A DNA stretch of 64,000 nucleotides from Symbiodinium natans (taxonomy: Eukaryota > Sar > Dinophyceae > Suessiales > Symbiodiniaceae): the NCBI GenBank assembly GCA_905221605.1, contig CAJNDS010000273.1, positions 99,154-163,153 on the forward strand, written 5' to 3'. Both the position numbers and the translations under genes were made by a program. Within the stretch, counting starts at the first letter, position 1. Every line of letters starts with the position of its first letter. The notes below the pieces were generated by a model that made no database searches, was not told the origin of the DNA, and was given only the letters and a program-made list of their open reading frames with translations. Of this stretch, positions 1 to 11,288 are shown one piece after another.

Positions 1-266
1 GGTGCTCTCAGCACGATAAACCAGGAACACAGTCGGAACCCACGTATACAGCCCTTCCTTAACCATTACATAGCCCTGTCCCCTGAATGCCCCTAGTGTT
101 CCTGAAGTATGAGGTAAACGCTTCCACGGCCATCGACGGACCTCTCTCTTCCCTTCTGCATGAGGCTTTCCTCTCGTCGCCCGAGTGTGCCCGACAGGCT
201 TGGCTACCATGTTAATGCCTCCAGCCGACGAGCCTCTTTTTAACCCAGGTCTGCTGAGGCTCCGGC
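1..266 (-). CDS. Candidate exon, runs off the left edge
   Basis: The minus strand is open for 89 codons from 266 to the window edge. It follows an acceptor-like GATTCTATTTCAG. The frame contains basic stretches (GKREVRRWPWKR) and ends hydrophobic (TWVPTVFLVY). An in-frame ATG lies about 20 codons in, so it could be a first or an internal exon. I do not recognise a family. The first 30 bases of the exon recur at 51586-51617 next to another telomere-like repeat, which weakens the coding call. Chance open frames of this length are uncommon but possible. Confidence 0.33.
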
Positions 267-284
267 CTGAAATAGAATCGTAAA

Positions 285-427
285 ACCCTAAACCCTAAAC
301 CCTAAACCCTAAACACCCCCGAAGTTTGGAATCCCCAGCCTTGTCGTGTAGCCGCTGGGAGGAGGAGTTGAGCTCCTCAGCCGCTGCTCAGCCGCATGGC
401 CCCAGGTTTAGGGTTTAGGGTTTAGGG
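285..427. repeat. Interstitial telomere-like repeats, facing pair
   Basis: CCCTAAA units at 285-314 face TTTAGGG units at 404-427, with about 90 unique bases between. The two clusters have opposite orientation and could form a hairpin. Confidence 0.85.
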
Positions 428-2623
428 ATGTTCAAGCTTCATCCATACTCTCACGACTAGCGCACGCGCAGGCAAGGTTCCGGGAACTGGTCATCATCAG
501 CAATAGCGAGACCCAACCCCGGCACTCGTCAGAAGAGGTGCAGGGAAACAGGGAAACAGAATTCCATATTGTTATCCATTGCATTCGGGGACCTATTCAG
601 TTGGAGCGGCTATTTTGGATGGTGTAATACATGAAAATCGATATGCATATGAACATATTTGTATATGCATATGTGTTTGTTGCGTATAAGTATATATATA
701 TATATAGAGAGAGATATGGTGCAATGCGACCAAGTGTCAGAGCCACACCAATCATCTTGGCGCGTGTCCTGCTCTCAGGGACCGATGCCAAAGAATCAGC
801 CCCGGAAATCCTGGGGGATCTCCAAAAACTTAGACCAAGGTCGCCTTTTCCAAAGCTATACTCCTCTTAGAACCCTTAAACAAATGTTTAACATTGTTTG
901 GGCTTTGTATAAATAAAAATGCGAAGAAATTCTTACAGTATGGGGGCCATAGAAAGCCCAACACCCATCCAAAAAGCCTCGAAACCGCGCAGCCCCAACA
1001 CCATAATCACATGTCAGATGGCGGGCCTGCGCTTGCTTCTCATGAAGTTCCCTGAGCCTCGCGTGCCCATTTTGGAGTTGTGGGGTTTTCTTGGTATCCA
1101 AGCGGCCACTGGGTCCAAGCATTCTCATGGGTCGTGACTCTTGTGGGGCTTATGAGGGTTTTGGGGCTTAGGCAGATGGGGTCTATAGGGGGGGGGGGGG
1201 TTGGGGACATTGTCGCCCTCTAAAACCTTTAGAGCCCGGGACTGAACTCCAAGCCGGTGCATGCTCTGTAACCTATAAACCCAAAGCCTTTTTGCATCCA
1301 GGCCTGTTGGACCCAAAACCTGAAGCCCCAAACCCTGCATCCCAAATGGCCAGGGCAGAGCCCGGAACTTGGGGGGGTGCTTAGGATCTTGAAGCCTAGG
1401 ATTTGGCACTTGCGAGGTTCAGGGCTTTTCGACGTCAACTTTCCAGAGCTTGCCACGCGGGCTCACAACCAATCTGCGAAGAGTTTAGACAAGGACGAAC
1501 ATTAAATTGGGCTTGACAACTCTGCTTCGTGGAGTGGCCAAGCCCGCAGCATGCATCCGAATTTGTTGCCAGCACGGAGCTAGCAAGGACGAAAGTCCCA
1601 AAAAAAACACCCTGCTGTTCTCAACCCCTACACCCCACTAAGGCACGGAAGCCTGAACCCCTGACTCCAAAACCCTCAACCCATAAAGCCTGAAGCCACA
1701 TGCCCGGCGGCAGCGTTACCGACTGAAAGAGCGGCTCTTGCAGCCACAGTTGCCGCTACTAAAAGGTACTTCCCAAAGTCTCATCCCTGTGTTGCATCCG
1801 AACACATCAAACGTTGTAAGCCCTAAACCCGCGTAGGGACGTAGGGTTTCGTGTTCTCAAGGGTCTCAAAACTCAACCAGGGGCCCTTGTATGAAGGATT
1901 GCAGGATTCTTCTACTTACGTGATTCTGCAATGGGGTATGGCCTTTGAGAAGTACACACGCATGCTTCTCTTCAAAACGTTGAGTCAGCAAATCTAGACA
2001 TCGAAGCATTGCTGGCTCTTTGCACGCTTGGCTGCCTAGCTATGATGTTCTCGGGTCTGTGGTTTGGGCTTCCAGAGTAAGGGCAAGACATGGCCCTTGA
2101 AGCCATGGACCTTCAAACTGCGGTGTAAGGTTGTTTAATGGATAAAGACCTGAAGAAATCGACGCAGAACTGGCTAGTCACTAGTCTGCTGCCGAGTAAG
2201 GGAGCTCCTTGGTATCCCCAGAAGAAACAGTTGCGAAGAGCCAAGCGTGGGCATGCACCAGGAACGAGGACCCCAAGAAGCCAAGCCATGGCCAATCCCT
2301 GTTTCTCTAGTGCAATTGCTTAAGCCCCGAAGCCCCAAACTCCTACAACTACTCCAACTGCTGCGACACAACTCGTCACATGTCTAAACGCAAAGCAACC
2401 AACTATTGAAGGAACCTGGCTTCCAATTCAATTGGGATGGGTGCATCTGCCCGGCAAAACTGAACCACTCAAGCTACGCCGTGAAAAAGGAGTGCCAAAG
2501 ATCAAGGATTCCCGGTAGCAGGTGATCCACGGGGCCATTGCTTGATCCCTTTTGGGGCTTCGGGTTTAGGGATTATGACCCCCAGGCCTAAGCTGTACAC
2601 CCTGAAGCGAAAACTCTACGACT

Positions 2624-5600
2624 CTACGAACCGGCGTAGCTCTCGCTATCGAAGCTTTCCTCATCAGAGTCGGCACGGGAGACCGGTGACGGCAAGGGGG
2701 ATGGATCCTCTTTACAGCACAGACGCTCTAGCACAGCAATGAGCACCAGAGTAAAAGTAAAAGCACATAGTCGAGGGTAGCATTCATGGCATTGTAAAAG
2801 TAGAATATGCCATGGAACGACATCATGTAGCACACTCTCGTATGGAGTAGTTTGGTGCAGTCCGGCACGCTGGGTTAGTAGACTACCATCCATCAGAATG
2901 CAAAGGACTCATGTCCACCCGGCGCAGGGTTGGGCTGCACTGCAATATCTGAATTCTATACCATATTTTTGTCTATACTTTATCCTCAAGACCCTTCTTT
3001 GAACCTGCAACCGAGAAGGCTTCTGAGGCTTGTTCCGCAGTCCTCGCCAGAACCCAAGCCTGGACCTGGGTGCGTAGGTCATCTTTGAAACTGTCTTACA
3101 CGCCTTGACTGAGCGGTGCTTTTCTTCTCTCAGGCAAGAATCGATGGACATTCTAGCCCTTCCACGGACCCTTCCGCATTGCTTCCGCGAGCCTTCCGCA
3201 GAAATTTGCGACTCCACCTTCTCAACAGAAACAAAGATAAGCACCCAAGGGACTGTGTGGCTCCTGGTATCGTCCCTTGATGTGACGGCGCACCTGGCGT
3301 GGGTTTGCGGGACTACGGCTCTAGGGCTGTTGGGGATTTGGGCTTTCTAGGCTTCTTTTGTTGAGTTTTGGGCGCTAGGGTTTAGGGTTCTCGGGTTTAG
3401 CGTTGATCAGGTCTACGCACCAAGCCTACCCAAATGCCACTGCACCGCGGACGCATGAGGGTTCTCAGTATCACTACGCCAGGCACACCGTCTTTCGTGA
3501 GTGTAGACCCTGGAGCCGCAAACCCAACAAACCCATCCCCAAGCTCCGTACCCGGTGTGTTCCCGAACCTCGCAACCTCGGATTTCGAAGAGGACCATGT
3601 AGTGCTTAAGCAGGGTGGGGGGGAGCGAAAGAATACGAGTTGTGAGTTCTGACCGGCCTTCTTGATTATTGCCCTCGGCTTCGCCAGGTGGTCGTGCAGC
3701 CACAGCAGGCAATACAGCAGTGGGGGAACCTTGGCTCATTCTTGAATCAGGTATCCTGACACCCCACGCTACCCCCCCCCCTTCCCCCCCCCCCTAACCC
3801 CCTTTGAGCCCCAAGACGTGTTCAGGTAGGTATACTACTAAGAAAGTAGGCGGACTTAGGCCCGTAGGATCCCGGGTTGCGCTGGCTCAGAGTTAAAGCT
3901 TCTCCCAGAGTGACCTTGACATTTCTCCCTTATATATGTATATATATATATACACATATATATATATATATATATATGCATGTATGTGTGCGTGCAGACA
4001 AATTCTAGACACACGCGCTATGTTTCATTACGATGCGCTACGCTACATTACATACAATACCTTGTTGCCTTCAGGACATTGAGATCTCGTCACGTCGGTG
4101 ACTCGATCCTGTTATTTAACCAGTAAATCTCACTATGGTAGTGCCTGGATAGCATTCTGCAACTCTTGGTGAATCATAAGCATATGGTTGAACGATGATC
4201 GGTGCACCCTACACGCAGGCAAGGAATTAAAAACTGCTGGAACACCTTGATGGCATGCACACCCAACCATCCTACAAAATGATGCCCCGGGTCATGGAAC
4301 CTACACCAAAAAAACACCTGAATCGAACAACCACCAGAGCCCGGCGACCGGGAACAGCAGGTACCGCACGTTGTAGCGGTGCACGAAGTAAGAACCCAGC
4401 AAAGCGCCCAGAACGGTTCCAAGGATGACACACAGGCCTTTAGCCAGGAGCTTGTTTTTGCGGAAGGCCTTATAGGGTGTTCCTGTGAGGTGCGCGGGTG
4501 GTTACATAGTACAGATATCCATAAGAAACTTCTACATCGTTTGATGCATAGATATGAAGATAAACATAAAGAATACATGTGTGTATATATTATGTATATA
4601 TATATATATCAGTATATCATATATATATGTACATACTTTTGCATTTTATATGGGGGTTGCTCATGTTGTAGGTTGAAATAGTTGCACGACAAGTTCAGCG
4701 CATTGGATGACTGAGCCACCAGGCTTACGGATTCGGGCTTGGGATTTGCCCCTAAACCCTAAACCCTAAATCCTAAACCCTAAACCCTAAATCCTAAACC
4801 CTAAACCCTAAACCCTAAACCCTAAACCCTAAGCCCTAAGCCCTAAACCCTAAACCCTAGACTGCGTGGCAGTGGGGAAGGTTTCGCCCAGCGCTACGGG
4901 GTGCCCGAAAAGTTGCTGCAGCTCAAAGGCTCATCCCGCGCCCAAGCCTCGACCCAAAAGCTGAATCTAGGGTTTAAGTTTTCGGGCTTAGGGTTTAGGT
5001 TTTAGGGCTTAGTTTTTTTTTTTTTTTTTTTTTAAGGTTTGGGCTTTATAGGCCTTAACCGCAAGTCAAGAATCCCGAAGCCCTAAACTCCCTGGTGTCC
5101 CAAGTCCCAAAATGACAGAGATAAGCTGCTCAGCACAGCCTTCCTCGGTGACCGTGTTTGGGAGGAACTTCTGGGCGATTTAGGGTTTGGGGTTTAGGGT
5201 CTAGGGTTTGGGGTTTAAGGTTTAGGGTTTGGGGTTTAGGGTCCAGGGTTTCTACCTTGGGGTTTAGATCATCATGTACTCTGCCGGGGGGTGCCTGTCT
5301 CGGGTTTCTACATCACATCGTGGTATCTTATCATGGGCCCTTGCTGTCTCTCTCTATCTCTGGGGCCCCCTATTTTATCGTAACCCCGCATATTGGGGCT
5401 ATAGAAGTTGCAGGGTTAAAGGCCCCCACATGTACAAGCCACTGAGAGAAGTCAGCACGGACGGGCAACCAGGAAGAGCAGATTGCAATCATAGAAACAG
5501 CATGCAGGGAGCATGGCGTGAGAGGGTGGCACAATGAAATGCTGCTTTGAACCTCGGGACCCATATTAGACATCAGCCCAAGACCTCCAAACCTAAAGCC

Positions 5601-8052
5601 CGGACACATAAAGCCATTTTGCATCCTAGCGAGTGAAGCCTATACCGGCTGAAATCCTCAACTGCTGAGACTCATAGTGTGGCCCACATCCGAAGCCATA
5701 GCCCAAACATGAAAGCAAGCGTCCCACGATCTTGTGCAGGGAGGGACCTGGCTGTAAGTACTGGCAAAATGGGTCTCAAGGAGCCCTTGAGGATTTTGGC
5801 TTTGAGACCCGAAGCCACGAACTTGTGCTACCGTGTTGAAAACTAGTGATAGGACGTATGACATGGCTCGAACTGCATGTGTATTTGCACTTCCAATTTT
5901 GCTTCTCTGCTTTGGCCGCTTGAAGGTGGGATGCAAAATGGTAATCCTAAAGCCCTCCGAAGCTTCAACCCTCAAAGCCCTGAAGCCTGCCAGCCCCAAC
6001 ACCTCCCCCTTTCCTCAAACCGAATCCCTCAAACCAACCTCTTCAGCAGCAGCGTGGTCACATGGTTTGACAGGCTCAACCTCTGCCATTTTGCAACAGA
6101 TTAGAGAAATCCGGGTTGAGGGATTAGGAAGTGGTAGGTTGGTCATTCCGGAGCTTTGAGATTCAGGAACTTATAGGGATACAAAGCATCGTTTTGTTTT
6201 CAACAGTTGGGTTATTTGTGTCCACACGTTGTCATCCTCCACCCCCCGGGCTTGCCATCGTTTAGCCCATACCGCGGTTGGCAACCCCAAGCTCTACAAA
6301 CCCTCCTGCTTGCGCCCTGTCGAACCCTATACGCGCCTACGCCTGGTACTTTGGTGCGCAAGGGTAGACAGCTCAAGAGGTCTCATGCTCAACATAACCG
6401 CCCATATCGCCCTAGACCTTTTTCCTGTCCATGAACAGTAATTAAGCCTGTATCCGTTTCAGCCTCTACCCCCACATGTAAGACCTTACAAACCCTCCCA
6501 ACAACGAGCAGGGTAGCAAGAAGCTGAGGGCTAATGCAGGACTGTAAGGACTTCTTCTTTCAGAAGTGCCCGGTTTGAATGCCATCCCAGTGCTCACCTT
6601 GCAGAATTCTCAGCAACTTCTGGCAAATGCATTCCTTATGCGGTCCGATCAGCACATGGCCAGTAACCATCGTGGTGTGGGTGCCCAAGCGCCCACTACC
6701 TGCTTTGATGAGGATTCCCGTCTGGGAGGCAATGCCAGAGTTTTGGGCTCCAAGGCTACCCTAAACCCTAAACCCTAAACCCTAAACCCTAAACCCTAAA
6801 ACCCTAAACCCTGAAAGCTTCTCCCACTTAGGCAGGCCAGCTGGCAGAGCTCATAGGTTCCCTTGTACGGAAAGAAGGGAAATTTAAAATTATCCCAAAG
6901 CTCAACCCAGAAAGGGCCCAAGTATCTGATACAAAGACCGGTAAACCTGCGGGAGCCTGTAGAACATCTGATGGAAACACGGCATCAGGTTGTGTCAAGC
7001 TTTAGAAGCCCGAAGCGGTTCCAGCATTTAGGGGTCCTGGAGGTCTAGGGATCACGCGGCTTTAGGGCTTGGGGCTTAGGACCCAAGTTAGGGCCCCTAA
7101 TGGATGGTCCCCCTCCCTTAGGCTCCTTTAGTCCTGCGTAATTAGCCTTATTTGCAGCTCAATCCATGTATTCCACCTTGAGGTCCACGAAATAAATCAT
7201 GTAATGCTTAGGGCTTGGCGCTTGTACCTGTGCTGCGGTAGCTTCTTGAGCATGCACATCAACTCAGCATTGATACATTATCCTAGCTCAAGGCGAATGA
7301 GATATGTGCAACCCTTCTTTGAATCCTCGAACCCAAAAACTTGAACCAACGTCCGAAGCCCGCTCTGCAGGTCCTTTGGCCACCCCCGGAAGATTGTTAA
7401 ATTGTTGGGTTTGAGGAGGCTGAATGAATGGATCGCTTGTGACGGGGTGCTCTATGGAGCGTTTGGAGTATCCCTCAAAATTTCTGCTGAGCCAAATACC
7501 TTGAGGGTCCAAGCACTTAGCCATCAATCTGAGGGATGCTTGCGGCCGCATCACTGCAGGCGGACGCAAGCACGCCAAAGAGTGGCGCGATGGCAACCAC
7601 TGTCCATCGCCTGAAGAAACATTGCAGGTTGCGGGTTCAGCAACACATGTAACTTTAGGTGAGGGCCCAGGCGGTCAGGGTACCAGTGACAACAAGTAGT
7701 AAGCGCTGCTCCAGGACAAGCGCCGCGTAACTGGGCCTCTGCCACCTGTAGGGGTTTGTAATTGCAGGTCAACCTAATCCTCCAATCTTGCAACCCACAG
7801 TGTTGTGTTGCGACTCTTTTCGAAGAGATCAGAAAGGAAAGCGCATGATAGTTTCGGGAACGCTCCGACTCCCACCCCGATCTGAAGTCACACTGCCGGG
7901 TAACGCTGATGGCATGCGAGCTCACGTTCTGAGAGGTGTTCCGCTTAGAGCTCACGGAGCAATGTTGTGAACAGAAAGGCTTGGGCCTTTGGTCAACGAT
8001 GCAGTCGAGCTGCAACACATTCCCCCAGTCGTAGTCCGTGAAGAAGTAGACC

Positions 8053-8083
<31 letters not shown>

Positions 8084-9003
8084 TTCAGGGTTCAGGGCTC
8101 ATCCTTGTAGCCTGAACAAGAACCCCAAACCCTATTGCTTGTGTTGGGTCCAGGGCTTAACTTCGGGGCGGCAGAAACTTGAGGTTTCGGGCTTAGGGCT
8201 TAGGATCGTGGAGCTGTGTTGAGCTCTTGTGGGTCCTTCCTAGGGCCTTGCGGGGCCTTCAGTACATTGGAGTTTCAACAAACTAGGGTCACATAGAAAC
8301 CCCCTACACCCTTTTGAACCTGGAAGCTGCTTCATGCCAGGACACCCCCTAAACCCTAAACCCTAAACCCTAAACCCTAAACCCTAAACCCTTTTTGAGC
8401 AACGGACTTTGGAGGCTGCTGGCAAACGCTGCAACTCAACCCTAAACCCTAAACCCAAAAAGGGCTGGGAACCGGACGTCCGGTCTTGAGCTGGATGCTT
8501 CTAGACTCTGTGTATTCAGGGTTCAGGGTTTAGGGTTCAGCTTCTCGGGTTTAGGGTCAGAACCATCCCCAAGTTGCATGGGTTCACATTTGGGATGCTC
8601 CTCCTTCTACTAAGAATCCTGAATAGGGATTCTAGTACCCCCTATTAGAATTCCCATTGAGGATTGTTAGTATGAGGGTGGACATCCCAAGTTCACATGG
8701 TTCAAAGCAAGGCACGGCCTCACCGACCATCATCAAGCTGGCAAGCGGGACTGCTGCGATACTGGCACCGCGATTTGGGAAGTGGGTCTTCTCCAGCAGC
8801 TGGTGGAGCACAGCACCAGCAACGAAGCACATCGGTATTGCAGCGTAGTAGAAGGGCGCGTTCCAATCGTCGGGGAGGTCGTCGCCAATCACGCGGCCCA
8901 ACCAGATGGTATTTCCAGTCTGCATGGCGGCAAAGGCACGGTACCTTACGATGCTCACGACCTGGGCGGGCAAGGCAGCTTGCCAGAAGTTTGGCGGAAG
9001 CAT
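2624..9003 (-). CDS. DUF1275 (YoaK-like) multipass membrane protein, six exons
   Basis: Minus-strand model: 8716-9003, 8017-8051, 7718-7745, 6598-6760, 4318-4482, 2624-2727, about 260 codons, the usual length for DUF1275. Family signatures are AMQTGNTIWLG after helix 1, SLGAQNSGIASQTG, and HTTMVTGHVL before the last helices (GLCVILGTVLGALLGSYF). The tail is acidic and serine-rich. All five junctions agree in phase. Donors include GTGAGC after LRILQ and GTGTTT after LFDS. Acceptors include a (CT)n-GTAAG and a TTTAG inside a telomere-like array. The family is an uncharacterised integral membrane group; its function is unknown. The start is uncertain: ATG 9003 is the first in-frame Met after an acceptor near 9076, so a short upstream exon or a trans-spliced leader could add residues. 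The donors of exons 1 and 3 are the least certain. Confidence 0.85.
2728..4317 (-). other. Last intron of the DUF1275 gene
   Basis: Begins GTGTTT and ends with pyrimidine-rich CATTGCTGTGCTAG. It contains CCCTAA-poor unique sequence, C-runs at 3773-3794 and a TA microsatellite at 3931-3977. Plus-strand open stretches here (for example 3688-3750, bounded by CAG and CAG|GTATCC) are possible but have no other support. Confidence 0.6.
4483..6597 (-). other. DUF1275 intron 4 with repeats
   Basis: Holds a TA microsatellite near 4580-4630, the CCCTAAA array, a T-run at 5012-5032 and degenerate TTTAGGG at 5177-5250. A plus-strand open frame at about 5440-5550 could be a nested exon, but its orientation conflicts with the host gene. 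Confidence 0.5.
4749..4859. repeat. Telomere-like CCCTAAA array
   Basis: About 15 units of CCCTAAA with ATCCTAA and AGCCCTAA variants, within an intron of the DUF1275 gene. On the minus strand it reads TTTAGGG and ends TTTAG|GGGCAAATCC, then a short open frame with a GTAAGC donor. That frame does not fit the DUF1275 phase, so it is probably a cryptic exon. Confidence 0.9.
6760..6816. repeat. Telomere-like array at an intron 3' end
   Basis: CCCTAAA units on plus. On the coding minus strand the final TTTAG is followed directly by the exon that encodes SLGAQNSGIASQ, so the array supplies the 3' splice site of a conserved exon. Confidence 0.85.
8061..8091. repeat. (GA)n microsatellite serving as a polypyrimidine tract
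   Basis: On the minus strand this is (CT)n followed by GTAAG and then the 35-nt DUF1275 exon that encodes VYFFTDYDWGN. Position and phase suggest the microsatellite is the acceptor tract of that intron. Confidence 0.6.
8347..8552. repeat. Three telomere-like clusters
   Basis: CCCTAAA at 8347-8391 and 8440-8456, then TTTAGGG at 8515-8552, all in the first intron of the DUF1275 model. Confidence 0.8.
8582..8698. mobile_element. MITE copy 1, 8-bp target duplication
   Basis: A near-palindromic element spans 8590-8690 with ends TTGGGATG and CATCCCAA. GTTCACAT is duplicated at 8582-8589 and 8691-8698. It sits in a DUF1275 intron just downstream of an exon donor on the minus strand. The perfect TSD indicates a recent insertion. 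An 8-bp TSD is typical of hAT-type elements; there is no transposase. Confidence 0.85.
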
Positions 9004-9079
9004 GATGAGGTCTGGCACAAACAGCTTTGTTGGGGCACTATCAATGAGAAGGCGTTGTGTCCGAGGTTGCCTGTGCTAC

Positions 9080-10350
9080 GATCTCCCAGCGAGAAGGCTA
9101 TCATGAACCCTTTCCATACCTCTCGTCAAAATTGCAACGGGCCTTCCAAAATCCCCACCCTAAACTCCCGGATTGCCATCTTGCGACGTCAGTATAGCCG
9201 GATACGAAGGCCAAGAGCGTCGCCAGGCCCGTGTGCTTCACCCATCGCCAGCCCTGGTTAGGATTTCGGGTCTAGGGTTCAGAATACAAATCAAGCAGCT
9301 TCTGTGTACTGCAAGAAGTAAGCCCGCGCCGGGCAGAACCCACCCTGGCAACTGCCTACCGACAGCAACCAGGGTTACCAAAACTCCATCACTGGGCGTG
9401 CTTAAACTCCAGGGTTTGGGGTATGTTGGAGATAGATGCCCTCGTCTCGAAAGAAATCTCGAAAAAAGTAACTTCGATTTCACTAGTGACCTTCCCATCA
9501 AACGGCCTCACTTGATGGCATGGCTCCACTACGTGCTTCACCACACTAAGTGCTCGAGCCAGAAAAGGCTTGGCATGAGCCGGGCCCTTGGGTTTAAGGC
9601 TTCTGTCGCTGACAAGTTTAGGGTTAAGGGCCCAAGGGAATGCCAGTAGCGATGCCGATTTGACTACCCCCGGCCTTTTTCCCTTCAAAAGCCCTAGGAC
9701 TGTCATAAGACTCTCATGGCGTGCCCCGCTTCAACTTGGCCCCTGGAGAGAGAGGGGGCGGGGCGATCGGAAAAGCTTGCGCTGTAGCCTCAAAGCCTCA
9801 GTCCTAAGCACAGTAAGCCCTGAGAGCCTCAACTCCACAGCCCAAGGCCCAAGCAGCTCTTGCACCAGCCGCCGCACTGCTTCAAACTGGCCGCCTTCTC
9901 ATGAGTCTTGGGTTTCAGGAGGGCCTTTGCCCCGTTGGAGGGGCACTCAGGGGGATTCGGATTCTCGTCCTCATTCGGCCGTGATGCGCCCAAAAAGCTT
10001 CGATACTTCGGTCATTTGGATTTGGGAGAGGTGGATTTTTGGTTCAGCTCTCGGTTCGGCTTCGGGATGGCCTTCTCACGGCCCCTGTCGAGACCTCGTG
10101 GCAGCATTGACATCATTAACCTAATGACCCTGACACTCCAAAGTCTAGATCCTGGCACCCTTCCTCGCCTTTTCTGCGTTTAAATTAAATGTCCGGAAGG
10201 GGGGTGCGGGGTGGGTGTGGGGGGGGGGGGATGGTCCAAACAATGATCAGTGTGGTGTATGACGGCACCTCTAAACTCCCAAACCTCTACGCGCTGGAGC
10301 CTTGGTCAGCCCTCCTAGAAAAAGTTCCACTGAACATATTCTTCGACATG
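9080..10350. other. No supported gene
   Basis: Open frames occur on both strands (for example 9588-10124 plus), but none has clear splice borders or a recognisable family. A G-run lies at 10219-10230. Confidence 0.4.
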
Positions 10351-10358
10351 ATCCTCTT

Positions 10359-10590
10359 AAACGCAACTAGGGAACCTAAGCAACCCTATGATGCTCTTCA
10401 ACCCAGTATAAGCGGAAATCTGCAGAAAACATAGAAGAAGCTCCGGCAACCTCGAGTGATTGATCAGGCCTTGGCTGGCATCTGCTAACATCTCGCGCGC
10501 GGTGTCAGTGCCACGGCTGCCTGATGACACACCAGCTGGCCCCTCAAATTGCGCTTCATCCGGGTTGGATGCGCACCCACACACACACAC
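10359..10590 (-). CDS. Candidate C-terminal exon
   Basis: An open minus-strand frame with DEAQFEGPAGVSSGSRG and LPELLLCFLQISAYTG ends at a TAA. It is protein-like but has no clean acceptor and no recognised family. A CA microsatellite lies at its upstream end. Confidence 0.28.
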
Positions 10591-11288
10591 AACAATTCTT
10601 GATTGCACCCCAAAACCTCAGCTTGCCCTAAACACTGGGCACAAATATTGGGACCCAAGGTCGTCGGAGGGCAGAGTTGTGGGGCGTGGGTTCCAGTAGT
10701 ATCTACGAATCATGTTCTCAGCGGAATTGAAGAAGTCTCTGCAAACCTAGGGTGACAGCTTGGGATTGTTTTTGGCAGCTTTTAAGACTCCCTGCGGCTA
10801 AATATCAGACCCAAAAAACTCTTATCTGTGACCGGTGCATGTCGACACCTTCCCATGCGCGATGAGCCGTCTGGCCCAGCTGGAAGAAGCTGAGGGTGGC
10901 CTACCCAAGCTTGCGTGGCTTTCCCTGCTTGAGGTGGGGCTTGGGGTCAAACTTTGCGTCCGAGAACTGACTTTTGTTGTTTGCGACATGGTGCTGGCGA
11001 TGATGCTTTTGATTTGTTGTTTGCCATCATGATTGCGATTGTGGGCTTCCTTGTGGATTCCGGCTACGCCTCGGGCATGGCCGAACCCATGGATAGAATA
11101 CTTCATCTTCTACGGGTGCCATGCCCGAAGCATGTTCTATCTATGGTTTGGGGTGGCTCTTATTCCTCAACTTACCACATTCTATGCCGAGGATGCCTTT
11201 CTGCATAAGGAATCAGAGGTCAGATTAGGACTCAAGGGTTGTTCAGGGGCCTTTGCCTGCTCAGAGTTTGCAGATTCAGGGGGCTTAC

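Noticed and set aside
472-621. Plus-strand open stretch after CGCACGCGCAG with protein-like sequence
   Set aside because: No supported neighbours on plus, and frames of this length are common here. Kept only as a possibility.
3688-3750. Plus-strand 21-codon piece between CGCCAG and CAG|GTATCC
   Set aside because: Lies antisense in a DUF1275 intron and cannot be joined in phase to another plus exon.
5440-5550. Plus-strand open frame ending TGA inside DUF1275 intron 4
   Set aside because: Protein-like, but orientation and isolation make a nested gene less likely than chance.
5600-5620. Possible dinoflagellate spliced-leader relic (CCATTTTG)
   Set aside because: Only an 8-mer match. The rest of the known leader motif is absent here and at 1070 and 6085.
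10954-11230. Plus-strand membrane-like frames (LLFAIMIAIVGFLVD, IEYFIFYGCHARSMF)
   Set aside because: The two hydrophobic parts are in different frames with a stop between, and minus-strand exons overlap.
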